A stretch of 64,000 nucleotides of DNA, taken from positions 62,001-126,000 of the forward strand of contig NZ_JAANNP010000004.1 in NCBI RefSeq assembly GCF_011250635.1, in the 5' to 3' direction. Shown here piece by piece: positions 27,130-35,807 of the stretch (positions are counted from its first letter, which is position 1; each line of letters starts with the position of its first letter). The stretch is from Motilibacter deserti. GTDB lineage: Bacteria > Actinomycetota > Actinomycetes > Motilibacterales > Motilibacteraceae. The position numbers and the translations under genes were made by a program. The notes beneath the pieces were generated by a model. It worked only from the letters and a program-made list of their open reading frames with translations. It ran no database searches and was not told the DNA's origin.

Positions 27130-27948
27130 TCAGGGCAGCTCAATCACCTCGACCCGCGCCCCCGCCGCCGGGAAGCCGAACGCCTCGGCCGCGCTGCGTC
27201 CGCGCAGCAGCAGCTCGTACCACCGCACCTCGCCGGCGCGGCCGGCCCATCCGCTGCTGCCCGGCGCGAAGGACATCTCCCCGGCGGGCACGTCGAACGT
27301 CCCGTCGCTCACGGTCGCGAGCAGCCGGCGCCCGCCGATCGCGACGGCGACGCTGGTGCCGGAGGGCGCCGGAGCCGCGCTCCACGTGGTCTTGAGGTTG
27401 CCGTAGCCGTCGACGTACGCGACGACGCTCTCCGGCGGCGCCGGGATCGACGCCCGGTCCACGGAACGCGTGCCGAGCGTCGCGTCCCTCGCCAGCAGCC
27501 GGGGGAGGAGGGCGGGGAAGGCGTCGCGGGAACGGAACTGCGAGCCCGAGGGCGGCACCTCGACCGCGACGAGCTCGTCGGCCTCATCACGCAGGAAGGA
27601 GAAGGCGTACGTCGAGTTCGCGCCGACGACGAGCGACCCGTCCGGCATCCGGGCGGCCACGAGCCCCTCGCCGTCGTTGTCCTCGCGCGGCGCGTCGAGG
27701 TCGAACCGTGGTGCGACGTTGGAGTAGACGAGCCGGTCCGCCGGCCCCTCGGTGAGCGCCAGCTGCGCCGAGCAGAACCCGGCGGAGAGGGTGTCGAACG
27801 GCGGCACCGGGGTGTAGACGACGTCGGCGTCCGGCAGGTGGACGGCCAGCCGCTGCCTGACCTCGGCGAACGCGAGGTCGCCCTGCCCGTAGTCGGCGAT
27901 GAGGTGGACGATCACGAGGACGTTCTTCCCCGCAGAGAGCGCCGGCAC
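27130..27948 (-). CDS. SAM hydrolase / SAM hydroxide adenosyltransferase-like (DUF62)
   Basis: 272 residues resembling the family that splits S-adenosylmethionine to adenosine and methionine with water. It has an early Asp in LIADYGQGD and a C-terminal-domain motif AYVDGYGNLKTTW, like the family's D-x-FGN-x-TN. The C-terminal half forms the expected small beta domain ending GARVEVIEL. Sequence is divergent from well-known DUF62 proteins, so another SAM-halogenase-fold activity is possible. GTG 27948 is the only convenient start; a slightly later one cannot be excluded. Confidence 0.65.
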   Translation of the reverse strand: MPALSAGKNVLVIVHLIADYGQGDLAFAEVRQRLAVHLPDADVVYTPVPPFDTLSAGFCSAQLALTEGPADRLVYSNVAPRFDLDAPREDNDGEGLVAARMPDGSLVVGANSTYAFSFLRDEADELVAVEVPPSGSQFRSRDAFPALLPRLLARDATLGTRSVDRASIPAPPESVVAYVDGYGNLKTTWSAAPAPSGTSVAVAIGGRRLLATVSDGTFDVPAGEMSFAPGSSGWAGRAGEVRWYELLLRGRSAAEAFGFPAAGARVEVIELP

Positions 27949-27995
27949 CGCGGGGTGAACGCCTCGGCCGGGACGGCAGGCCGCAGAATCGCCCG

Positions 27996-28823
27996 GTGGA
28001 CGAGGATGCGGTCGCAGTCGAGCACGTGACGAGCGCGGACGACCCGCGCCTGCAGGACTACATCGGGCTGACCGATGTGGCCCTGCGGCGCAAGCGGGAG
28101 CCGGCCGAGGGGCTCTTCATGGCTGAGGGGGAGAAGGTCATCCTCCGGGCAGTACGCGCCGGCTACCGCGTCCGCTCGGCGTTGCTGGAGGAGCGGTGGC
28201 TGCCCGGCATCGCGCCCGCCCTCGCCGCCGCCGGCGCTCCGGCGTACGTCGCCGACCCGGCCCTGCTCCGCGAGCTGACCGGGTACGAGGTCCACCGCGG
28301 CGCCCTGGCGGCGATGCAGCGCCTGCCGCTACCGAGCCCTGCCGAGCTGCTCGCGTCGTCGACGCGTGTGGCGGTGCTCGAGGACGTCGTCGATCACACG
28401 AACCTCGGTGCGGTCTTCCGGGCGGCGGCTGCCCTCGGCATCGAGGGGGTGCTGCTGACCCCGCGCTGTGCGGACCCGCTCTACCGACGCTCGGTCAAGG
28501 TGTCGATGGGCGCCGTCTTCGCCGTGCCGTACGCCCGCTTCGAGCGATGGCCGGACTGCTATTCAGAGATCCGTGACGCAGGGTTCCGGCTTCTGGCGAT
28601 GACCCCGGCCCCGGACGCGGTCGCCCTGCCCGAGCTGCCCCACGGCGAGCGCGACGCGCTGCTGCTGGGGACCGAGGGGGACGGCCTGACCCGGCGCGCG
28701 CTCGAGATGTCCGACGTGCGCGTCCGGATCCCGATGGACGCCGGGATCGACTCCCTGAACGTCGCCGCGGCTGCCGCGGTGACGTTCTACGCGGTGCGTT
28801 ACGGGAGCGGGAGCGCGCGCTAA
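27996..28823 (+). CDS. SpoU/TrmH-family RNA 2'-O-methyltransferase
   Basis: 275 residues. An N-terminal substrate-binding domain (RLQDYIGLTDVALRRKREP, AEGEKVILRAV) precedes the SPOUT knot with motif 1 HTNLGAVFRAAAA, motif 2 LLGTEGDGLT and motif 3 IPMDAGIDSLNVAAAAAV. It methylates a ribose in rRNA or tRNA; the exact target is unknown. GTG 27996 follows CAGAAT by six bases, possibly leaderless. Confidence 0.92.
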   Translation: MDEDAVAVEHVTSADDPRLQDYIGLTDVALRRKREPAEGLFMAEGEKVILRAVRAGYRVRSALLEERWLPGIAPALAAAGAPAYVADPALLRELTGYEVHRGALAAMQRLPLPSPAELLASSTRVAVLEDVVDHTNLGAVFRAAAALGIEGVLLTPRCADPLYRRSVKVSMGAVFAVPYARFERWPDCYSEIRDAGFRLLAMTPAPDAVALPELPHGERDALLLGTEGDGLTRRALEMSDVRVRIPMDAGIDSLNVAAAAAVTFYAVRYGSGSAR

Positions 28824-28830
28824 CTGGTCG

Positions 28831-29073
28831 TCAGAGGTCGACCGCGCGGACGACGGCCCAGACGACGAAGAGCGCGGCGACCAGGACGCCGATCGCGATC
28901 ACCGAGACCAGGCCGAACCGCGACCAGAACGACTCGTGCGGCAGGTCCGGCTGGTGGTACGTCTGCCCGCCCGCCCAGCTCTCGCTGCCCTCGGCCGGCG
29001 GCGTCTCGCCGGGAGGCACCCCGCCGCCTGGCTCCAGGCCGGGGATGTTGTTCGAGCGCGGGTCGGTCGTCAT
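28831..29073 (-). CDS. Small single-TM protein, DUF6480-like
   Basis: 80 residues. The N-terminal motif NNIPGLEPGGGVPPGETPPAE is the signature of a small family widespread in streptomycetes and relatives. A C-terminal TM helix (about 52-76) follows. Function unknown. ATG 29073 was chosen because the motif begins seven codons later; a longer in-frame extension is antisense to the neighbour. Confidence 0.85.
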   Translation of the reverse strand: MTTDPRSNNIPGLEPGGGVPPGETPPAEGSESWAGGQTYHQPDLPHESFWSRFGLVSVIAIGVLVAALFVVWAVVRAVDL

Positions 29074-29176
29074 GATGCACCGGCTACCCGGAGGGGTGGC
29101 CGCCAAACGGGCGGGTAACCCGTGCGGGCTGTCCGAGACCGGGTTCCGGGCGCTGTGGAGACTGGAGGGCCGAGAG

Positions 29177-29701
29177 ATGGCGACTGGGCAGAGGGCGGAC
29201 GAGGACGCGCTGCGCGAGGCGCGTGGCGAGACACGGGCGCAGCAGCTGGACCGCAACCTCAGCGAGATGGTGCAGGAGCTGCGCGTGGCCCAGACGGGCG
29301 TCCAGTTCCTCTTCGCCGCGGTGCTCGCGATCCCGTTCCAGCAGCGGTTCGACGACCTGACGGGATTCCAGGAGCGGGTCTACGTCGTCACGCTCGTGCT
29401 GACCCTGTTCGCCACGACCATGCTCGTGGCGCCGGCGAGCTTCCACCGCACCGTCTTCCGGCGGGGCCTCAAGGACGAGCTCGTGACCGCGGCCGACCGG
29501 ATGTTCCAGCTCGGACTGGTCGCGCTCGCGCTGGCCATGACGTCCGCGGTCCTGCTCGTCCTGGACGTCGTCCTCGAGTCCGGATGGATCGTGGGCGGCC
29601 TGGTCTCGCTGGCGGCGGCGTGGTTCGTCGCCTTCTGGTACGCCTGGCCCATCGCCGTGCGGGTCCGCCGCGGCCGGGCGAGCGCCTCCGCCTACGACTG
29701 A
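29177..29701 (+). CDS. Four-TM membrane protein, DUF6328-like
   Basis: 174 residues. A charged N-terminal helix (RNLSEMVQELRVAQTGVQFL) is followed by hydrophobic segments around 45-60, 67-90, 110-130 and 135-155. This is the layout of the actinobacterial DUF6328 family, of unknown function. ATG 29177 has GGAGGG seven bases upstream. Confidence 0.8.
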   Translation: MATGQRADEDALREARGETRAQQLDRNLSEMVQELRVAQTGVQFLFAAVLAIPFQQRFDDLTGFQERVYVVTLVLTLFATTMLVAPASFHRTVFRRGLKDELVTAADRMFQLGLVALALAMTSAVLLVLDVVLESGWIVGGLVSLAAAWFVAFWYAWPIAVRVRRGRASASAYD

Positions 29702-29717
29702 GCGGCCGCCCCGGGGG

Positions 29718-30740
29718 TCAGCGTCGCGGCGCGAGCACCGGCGTCGTCCAGCCGGTGCCGTCGGCGAGCGCGTCGATCAGCGAGGTGAGCGTCTCCTCGG
29801 CCGTGTGCCGCGGGGCCCAGCCGAGCTCGGCCTTGGCTCTCGCCGTCGACATGAGCGGGACGTACCGCGCCATGTCGAGCCAGCCGCCGTCGGTGGGCTG
29901 CAGGTGGGCGCGCCAGCTGAGCTCGGTGCCGGCGCGTAGGAGCGGGAACGGGACCGGGACCCTGCGCGCCCGCAGTGAGCGGGCGATGGTCCCGGGGTCG
30001 ATCGGCTCGTCGGCCGCGATGTTGAAGGCCCCCCCAGCCCGGCGCTGCAGGATGCGGACGATGGCGTCCGCGAGGTCGTCGGCGTGCACGACGTTCGCGA
30101 CAACCCCGTCGGGGAGCGGGAGCACCGGGAGAGCGGCACGGGCCGCGCGCGCCAGCGGGGCCAGCCGGCCGAGGAAGTAGCGCCCGATCTCGGAGCCGGC
30201 TCCCGGCTGCAGCACCAGGCCGGGGCGCAGCCGGGCCACGACCGGGACGGGGCCGGCACCCTCGTACGCGTCCAGCATCCGCTCGACGGCCGCCTTGTGC
30301 CGGCTGTAGTGCGAGCTGCGGATGCCGGTCGTCGGCCACGACTCGTCCACGACGGGCTTCGCCGGGGCGGGGGAGTAGGCGCCGATCGAGGACGCGACGA
30401 CCAGGTGGGCGGCGCCGGCGGCGCGGGCCGCGTCGATCACCCGCCGGGTGCCGTCCAGGTTGACCTGCGCGAGATACGCCTGGTCGCGGTTGGGCTGGAT
30501 CGCCCAGGCGAGGTGGACCACGGCGTCGGCACCGGCGAACGCGGCTCCCAGGGCGTCGGCCGAGCCCGGCTCGGCGATGTCAACCGACGACCACGAGATG
30601 TCGGTGGCCGTAGCGGCGCTCGGCGCCTCCGGGGGGCGGCGGGCGATGCCGCCGACCTCCCAGTCCGGTTGCGCCGAGCGCAGCGCGCGCAGGAGGGCGC
30701 TGCCGACGTTGCCGGTGGCGCCCGTGACGGCGACTCGCAT
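29718..30740 (-). CDS. NAD-dependent epimerase/dehydratase (extended SDR)
   Basis: 340 residues. Rossmann motif VTGATGNVGSALLRAL at the N-terminus; active site SSIGAYSP and YSRHK (Tyr/Lys), then a substrate domain. Members act on NDP-sugars or other small carbonyls. It is convergent with the DUF6328-like gene and not in the heptose operon, although it lies about 400 bases from it. It is not obviously HldD. Confidence 0.88.
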   Translation of the reverse strand: MRVAVTGATGNVGSALLRALRSAQPDWEVGGIARRPPEAPSAATATDISWSSVDIAEPGSADALGAAFAGADAVVHLAWAIQPNRDQAYLAQVNLDGTRRVIDAARAAGAAHLVVASSIGAYSPAPAKPVVDESWPTTGIRSSHYSRHKAAVERMLDAYEGAGPVPVVARLRPGLVLQPGAGSEIGRYFLGRLAPLARAARAALPVLPLPDGVVANVVHADDLADAIVRILQRRAGGAFNIAADEPIDPGTIARSLRARRVPVPFPLLRAGTELSWRAHLQPTDGGWLDMARYVPLMSTARAKAELGWAPRHTAEETLTSLIDALADGTGWTTPVLAPRR

Positions 30741-30748
30741 CGCGCTGC

Positions 30749-30976
30749 TCAGCCCGCGTCGCGCGCCCGCGCCCCGGAGCGCAGCCGGGCGGGGTCGACC
30801 TCGCGCTCCGGGTGACGGCGGAGGTACTCGGCCTCGAGGGCCTGCGTGCGCTCCGTGTGGGCCTCCAGCGCGTCGTCGGACCCGTGCCGGAGCGTCTCCG
30901 TACGGGTCTCGTGCAGGTGGGCGAGCTCGCGCAGCAGGTCCTGCTCGTCGAGCTGGTCGGCGGGAACCCCGGCCAT
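30749..30976 (-). CDS. Small helical protein, DUF6158-like
   Basis: 75 residues, highly charged: QLDEQDLLRELAHLHETRTE, then LEAHTERTQALEAEYLRRHPE. This matches a small actinobacterial family of unknown function. AAGGAG lies seven bases before ATG 30976. It is just upstream of the epimerase gene (8-base gap) and probably co-transcribed with it. Confidence 0.8.
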   Translation of the reverse strand: MAGVPADQLDEQDLLRELAHLHETRTETLRHGSDDALEAHTERTQALEAEYLRRHPEREVDPARLRSGARARDAG

Positions 30977-31156
30977 GGCTCTCTCCTTCGTGCCGTTCGG
31001 CGATCGACTCCCGGCCTACCCGCGATGCCCGTCGGTCACGCCGCGATCTTGCGGGCGGCCCGGACCCCGGGGGGACTAGCCCGTACGGGTCACGTGCAGG
31101 GGGTCCTCGTAGGAGACACGAGGGGGTCAGTAGCTGCCAACCTCAGATCTTCCGCT

Positions 31157-31162
31157 TAGAGT
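31157..31162 (+). promoter_or_regulatory. -10 element of leaderless heptose operon
   Basis: TAGAGT, six bases before GTG 31169 of the first heptose gene, with no Shine-Dalgarno. Confidence 0.55.
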
Positions 31163-31168
31163 CCGGGC

Positions 31169-31792
31169 GTGAGCTCTCCGCGTGCCGTCCTCAGCGACGG
31201 TGGCAGCGCGCCCAGCGGGCGTCCCCTGCCGCCGCCCGAGGTCGTCCTGTTCGACCGGGACGGCACGCTGGTCGTCGACGTCCCCTACAACGGCGACCCC
31301 GCGCTGGTGCAGCCGGTGCGCGGCGCGCGCGAGGCACTGGACCGGCTGCGGGCCCGCGGCGTGCGGATCGGGATGGTCACGAACCAGAGCGGCATCGCCC
31401 GCGGCATGATCACCCGGGATCAGGCCGACGCCGTCAACGCGCGCGTCCTGGAGCTGCTCGGCCCCTTCGACGACGTCCAGGTCTGCCCGCACGGGCCGGG
31501 CGACGGCTGCGCGTGCCGCAAGCCAGCGCCCGGCATGGTCCTCGCGGCCGCCGACCGGCTGGGCGTCGCGCCGGCCCGCGTGGCCGTCGTCGGGGACATC
31601 GGCGCCGACGTGGGCGCCGCGCGTGCCGCCGGTGCCCGCGGCGTGCTCGTGCCGACGCCCGTCACGCTTGCCGCCGAGGTCGACGCCGCGGACGAGGTCG
31701 CCGACGACATCGGCGCGGCCGTCGCCCTGCTGCTGGGTGGAGACGACCCCGGCGCGTCCGCGCAGGCCCGTCCCTCGCTGGACCGGCGTTGA
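31169..31792 (+). CDS. gmhB: GmhB-like heptose bisphosphate phosphatase (HAD-IIIA)
   Basis: 207 residues. HAD motif I FDRDGTL (nucleophile Asp plus acid Asp), motif II TNQSG, motif III Lys in CRKPAPGM, motif IV GDIGADV. The zinc loop CPHGPGDGCACRKP (Cys-x-His ... Cys-x-Cys) is diagnostic for GmhB and histidinol-phosphatase relatives. It would remove the 7-phosphate from D-glycero-D-manno-heptose 1,7-bisphosphate. First of eight tightly packed genes; GTG start overlapped by no Shine-Dalgarno but by a leaderless -10. Confidence 0.9.
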   Translation: MSSPRAVLSDGGSAPSGRPLPPPEVVLFDRDGTLVVDVPYNGDPALVQPVRGAREALDRLRARGVRIGMVTNQSGIARGMITRDQADAVNARVLELLGPFDDVQVCPHGPGDGCACRKPAPGMVLAAADRLGVAPARVAVVGDIGADVGAARAAGARGVLVPTPVTLAAEVDAADEVADDIGAAVALLLGGDDPGASAQARPSLDRR

Positions 31793-32916
31793 GCGCCCCT
31801 CGGGACACGTACCCGACTTCGACGCCCCGCCCCACCGCGCTCCAGCCCGCTCCTGAGGACCGTGCGCCGACGGCGCAGCGGTCGGGCAAGCGGGTCCTCT
31901 GCGTCCGGCTCGACAGCGCCGGCGACATGCTCGTCACGGGCCCGGCGATCCGAGCCGTCGCGGCCGGTGCCGCCGAGGTCGTCGTGCTGGCCGGTCCGGA
32001 GGGCGAGGCGGCCGCCCGCCTGCTCCCCGGGGTCGACGAGGTCGTCACGTGGCGCTGTCCCTGGATCGTCGGCAGCCCGCCCGCCGTCGACCCGGCCTCC
32101 GTCGCCGACGTCGTGTCCCGCATCCGGTCGCTCGCCGTCGACGAGGCCGTCGTCTTCACGTCCTTCCACCAGTCCGCGCTGCCCACGGCCCTCGTGCTGC
32201 GGCTCGCCGGCGTGCCGCGTGTCGCCGCCACGAGCACCGACTATCCGGGGTCGCTGCTCGACGTACGGCACCTGGTCGACGAGTCCGTGGACGTCCCCGA
32301 GCCCGAGCGGCACCTCGCGCTCGCTGCCGCCGCGGGCTACCAGCTGCCCGCGGGTGACGACGGCAGGCTCGCGGTGCGGCGCCCGCTGGCCGCCCTGCCC
32401 GACGACGTGGCCGCGGCCGCCGACGTGCCCTACGTCGTGCTGCACCCGGGCGCGTCCGTGCCGGCCCGCGCCTGGACGCCGTTACGATGCGCGGAAGCGG
32501 TCGAGACGCTGGCCGCCCGTGGCTGGCGGGTGCTGGTCACCGGATCGCCGGGCGAGCGCACGCTGACCGCCCAGGTGGCCGGCAGCTCCGGGGTCGACCT
32601 GGGCGGGCGGACGACCTTGGCCCAGGCCGCGACGCTGCTCGCCGGAGCCGCCGCCGTCGTGGTGGGCAACACCGGCCCGGCGCACCTGGCCGCGGCGGTC
32701 GGCACCCCGGTGGTGTCGCTGTTCGCGCCGACCGTCCCCGCGGTCCGGTGGGCGCCGTACGCCGTCCCGACCGTCCTGCTCGGAGACCAGGCGGCAGCGT
32801 GCGCGGGCTCGAGGGCCCGCGAGTGCCCGGTGCCCGGCCATCCGTGCCTGGCCACGGTGACGGCGGACGACGTCGCCGCCGCAGTCGACAAGCTAGTAGG
32901 AGGCGCACCACTGTGA
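31789..32916 (+). CDS. Glycosyltransferase family 9 (heptosyltransferase-like) 1
   Basis: 375 residues. N-terminal RVLCVRLDSAGDMLVTGPAIRAV is the GT9 start; the donor-binding half has YVVLHPGASVPARAW, WRVLVTGSPGE and VVVGNTGPAHLAAAVGTPVVSLFAP, and a Cys-rich end ACAGSRARECPVPGHPC as in WaaF-like enzymes. It transfers ADP-heptose to a glycan. TTG 31789 is the likely start (TTGA overlap with the phosphatase); there is a ~30-residue disordered leader before the domain. Confidence 0.88.
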   Translation: MSAPRDTYPTSTPRPTALQPAPEDRAPTAQRSGKRVLCVRLDSAGDMLVTGPAIRAVAAGAAEVVVLAGPEGEAAARLLPGVDEVVTWRCPWIVGSPPAVDPASVADVVSRIRSLAVDEAVVFTSFHQSALPTALVLRLAGVPRVAATSTDYPGSLLDVRHLVDESVDVPEPERHLALAAAAGYQLPAGDDGRLAVRRPLAALPDDVAAAADVPYVVLHPGASVPARAWTPLRCAEAVETLAARGWRVLVTGSPGERTLTAQVAGSSGVDLGGRTTLAQAATLLAGAAAVVVGNTGPAHLAAAVGTPVVSLFAPTVPAVRWAPYAVPTVLLGDQAAACAGSRARECPVPGHPCLATVTADDVAAAVDKLVGGAPL

Positions 32917-32926
32917 GGGGCTCGGC

Positions 32927-33892
32927 GTGAGGGTGCTGCTCTGGCACGTGCACGGGTCCTGGACGACGTCGTTCGTCCAGGGCGGGCACGACTACCTGCT
33001 TCCGGTCGTCCCGGACCGGGGGGCGGACGGCGGTGGCCGTGCACGCACGTGGGACTGGCCGGCGAACGCCCGGGAGGTGACGCCCGAGCAGCTGCGCGAC
33101 GAGCAGGTCGACGTCGTCGTGCTGCAGCGCCCGCGTGACCTCGAGCTCGTGCGCGAGTGGCTCGGCCGTGAGCCGGGGGTGGACCTGCCGGCGGTCTTCG
33201 TCGAGCACAACACGCCCAAGGGCGAGGTGCCGATGACCCGCCATCCGCTGGCCGACCGCGACGACATCCCGGTCGCCCACGTGACCTACTTCAACGAGCT
33301 CTTCTGGGACAGCGGGCGGGCCCCGACGGTCGTCGTCGAGCACGGGGTCGTCGACCCGGGGGAGCTCTACACCGGCGAGCTCGCGCGCGCCGGCATCGCC
33401 ATCAACGAGCCGGTCCGTCGCGGGCGTGTCACGGGCAGTGACCTGTTGCCGCGATTCGCCGAGGTGGCGCCGCTCGATGTCTTCGGGATGCGTCTCGCCG
33501 GGTTGCACGAGAAGTTCGGGCTCGACCCGTCGCGCGTCACGCTGCACGAGGACCCGCCGCAGGCCGCCATGCACGCGGAGCTGGCCCGCCGCCGCGTCTA
33601 CGTGCATCCGTTGCGGTGGACCTCGCTGGGGCTCTCCCTCATCGAGGCGATGCATCTCGGCATGCCCGTGGTGGTACTCGCTTCTACAGAAGCCGTCGAG
33701 GCGGTGCCTGAAGAAGCCGGATGCCTCAGCACACGGGTGGACGTGCTGACCGAAGCGGTGCGCCGGTTCCTGTCGGACCCGGACGCCGCACGTCTGGCCG
33801 GAAAGGCTGCTCGGGCTTACGCGCTCGAGCGCTACGGGCTCGGTCGCTTCCTCAGCGACTGGGACCGCTTGTTGAGAGAGGTGGTGCGATGA
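32927..33892 (+). CDS. Glycosyltransferase (GT4-like, GT-B fold)
   Basis: 321 residues. N-terminal VLLWHVHGSWTTSFVQGGHD and FVEHNTPKGEVPMTRHP resemble GT-B enzymes. The C-terminal donor site RRRVYVHPLRWTSLGLSLIEAMHLGMPVVVL contains the E-x7-E-like segment of GT4. GTG 32927 is 10 bases after the GT9 gene; ATGA overlap with the next gene. Acceptor and sugar are unknown. Confidence 0.85.
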   Translation: MRVLLWHVHGSWTTSFVQGGHDYLLPVVPDRGADGGGRARTWDWPANAREVTPEQLRDEQVDVVVLQRPRDLELVREWLGREPGVDLPAVFVEHNTPKGEVPMTRHPLADRDDIPVAHVTYFNELFWDSGRAPTVVVEHGVVDPGELYTGELARAGIAINEPVRRGRVTGSDLLPRFAEVAPLDVFGMRLAGLHEKFGLDPSRVTLHEDPPQAAMHAELARRRVYVHPLRWTSLGLSLIEAMHLGMPVVVLASTEAVEAVPEEAGCLSTRVDVLTEAVRRFLSDPDAARLAGKAARAYALERYGLGRFLSDWDRLLREVVR

Positions 33893-35172
33893 AGATCGCC
33901 ATGGTCTCCGAGCACGCCAGCCCGCTGGCGAGCATCGGGGGCGTCGACTCCGGTGGGCAGAACGTCCACGTCGCGGCACTGGCAGCTGCCCTCGCGCGCC
34001 GCGGCCACGAGGTGACGGTCTACACGCGCCGTGACTCTCCCGCGCTCCCGGACCGGGTGGAGGTGTTCGACGGGTACGCCGTCGAGCACCTGGCCGCCGG
34101 CCCGCCGGCCGAGATCCCCAAGGACGACCTCCTGCCGCACATGAGCGAGCTGGCCTCCGGGCTGGCCGCGCGCTTCGCGGTGGACCGTCCCGACGTGGTG
34201 CACGGGCACTTCTGGATGAGCGGGCTCGCTGCTCTGCTCGCCGCCCAGGGCACGGGCGTACCGGTCGTGCAGACCTTCCACGCCCTCGGCACGGTCAAGC
34301 GGCGCCACCAGGGCGCGGCCGACACGAGCCCGGAGGACCGGGTCCGGGTCGAGCGGGCGGTGTGCCACGACGCGTCGCGCATCATCGCCACCTGCAGCGA
34401 CGAGGTGTTCGAGCTCGTACGCATGGGCGCCCGCCGCACCTCGGTGTCGGTCGTCCCGTGCGGGGTCGACGTCGACCACTTCACACCCACCGGCCCGACG
34501 ATGGAGCTGCCGACGGCGGGCATGCAGTACCGCCTGCTCGTGGTCGGGCGCCTCGTCGCCCGCAAGGGCGTCGACGACGTCATCCGCGCGCTGGCCTCGC
34601 TGCGCAACACCGAGCTGATCGTCGCCGGTGGTCCTGAGCCGGGCGACCTCGACTCCGATCCCGAGGTCCGCCGGCTGCGCGAGGTCGCCGCCGGGCACGG
34701 GGTCGCGGACCGCGTCCTCTTCCTCGGCCGCGTGGGCCGCCCGCAGATGCCCGCGCTGCTGCGCTCGGCCGACCTGCTCGTGACCGTGCCGTGGTACGAG
34801 CCGTTCGGCATCGTGCCGCTGGAGGCGATGGCGTGCGGGCTGCCGGTCGTGGCGAGCGCCGTCGGCGGGCTGCAGGACACCGTCGTCGACGGGACGACGG
34901 GGGCGCTCGTGCCGCCGCACCGCCCGGACGTGCTCGCCCAGATGCTGCGCCACCTGCTCGCGGACCCGATGCGCCGGGAGGGCTACGGCCTCGCGGGCAT
35001 CGACCGGGCGCGGGCGCGCTACAACTGGGACCGCATCGCGCTCGACACCGAGGCGGTCTACGCCGACGTCGTGCGCGGTGCTCCCGCGCAGGCCCGCGCC
35101 GCCGGCGTCGAGGACGACGAGGACCTCGAGATCGACCTGCTCGCCGACAGCCCGCGGGAGGCCGTCCGATGA
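33889..35172 (+). CDS. Glycosyltransferase family 4 (MshA/sucrose-phosphate-synthase-like)
   Basis: 427 residues. N-terminal SIGGVDSGGQNVHVAALAAAL is the GGQ-V acceptor loop of MshA-like GT4 enzymes. Other motifs are HGHFWMSG, VPCGVDVDHF, LLVVGRLVARKGVDDVIRAL and the donor motif EPFGIVPLEAMACGLPVVASAVGG. An acidic tail (EDDEDLEIDLLADSP) follows the domain. ATG overlaps the previous stop. Given its neighbours it probably builds the same heptose-containing glycan, not mycothiol. Confidence 0.9.
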   Translation: MKIAMVSEHASPLASIGGVDSGGQNVHVAALAAALARRGHEVTVYTRRDSPALPDRVEVFDGYAVEHLAAGPPAEIPKDDLLPHMSELASGLAARFAVDRPDVVHGHFWMSGLAALLAAQGTGVPVVQTFHALGTVKRRHQGAADTSPEDRVRVERAVCHDASRIIATCSDEVFELVRMGARRTSVSVVPCGVDVDHFTPTGPTMELPTAGMQYRLLVVGRLVARKGVDDVIRALASLRNTELIVAGGPEPGDLDSDPEVRRLREVAAGHGVADRVLFLGRVGRPQMPALLRSADLLVTVPWYEPFGIVPLEAMACGLPVVASAVGGLQDTVVDGTTGALVPPHRPDVLAQMLRHLLADPMRREGYGLAGIDRARARYNWDRIALDTEAVYADVVRGAPAQARAAGVEDDEDLEIDLLADSPREAVR

Positions 35173-35807
35173 CCGGCTGCACCCCGACCGGAGGCGCTCA
35201 CCTTCGCGTCCTCGCCGAGGCGCTCGACGGCTTCGCCGCCGAGGCCGAGACGGTCGAGCGCTGGGGCCGCCAGCTCGCCGACGTCCTGGTGTCCGGGGGC
35301 CGGCTGCTCGCGCTCGGCAACGGCGGCAGCGCAGCGCAGGCCCAGCACCTCACGGCGGAGCTGGTCGGCAGGTACCGCGACGACCGGTCGCCCTACAGCG
35401 CGATCGCGCTGCACGCGGAGACCTCCACGCTCACGGCCCTGCTCAACGACTACCCGGTGGAGGAGGTGTTCGCCCGCCAGGTGGAGGCCCACGGCCGCCC
35501 CGGCGACGTGCTCGTCGCCATGTCCACCAGCGGGCGGAGCCCCAACGTGATCGCCGCCGTCCGCCGGGCGCGCGCCGCCGGGCTGACGACGTGGGCCTTC
35601 ACCGGGCCGCGGCCCAACCCGCTGGCGGCCGAGGCCGACGAGGCGCTCGCCGTCGAGGCGCCCTTCACCGCCACCGTGCAGGAGCTCCACCTCGTCGGGC
35701 TGCACATGCTCTGCGCCGCGTTCGACGCCGCGCTCGGCGTGATCGACCTCGAGGCCGACCGGATAGAGCTCCCGGCGCCGCCGCTGACCCCCGCGGCCAC
35801 CGCGTGA
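35169..35807 (+). CDS. gmhA: GmhA-like sedoheptulose-7-phosphate isomerase (SIS domain)
   Basis: 212 residues with a single SIS domain: LLALGNGGSAAQAQHLTAELVGRY (phosphosugar loop) and VLVAMSTSGRSPNVIAAV. The pair NGGSAAQAQH and AMSTSGRSPN is the GmhA pattern; ATVQELHLVGLHMLC near the end supplies the active-site His region. It converts sedoheptulose 7-phosphate to D-glycero-D-manno-heptose 7-phosphate. ATG overlaps the preceding stop. Confidence 0.92.
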   Translation: MTGCTPTGGAHLRVLAEALDGFAAEAETVERWGRQLADVLVSGGRLLALGNGGSAAQAQHLTAELVGRYRDDRSPYSAIALHAETSTLTALLNDYPVEEVFARQVEAHGRPGDVLVAMSTSGRSPNVIAAVRRARAAGLTTWAFTGPRPNPLAAEADEALAVEAPFTATVQELHLVGLHMLCAAFDAALGVIDLEADRIELPAPPLTPAATA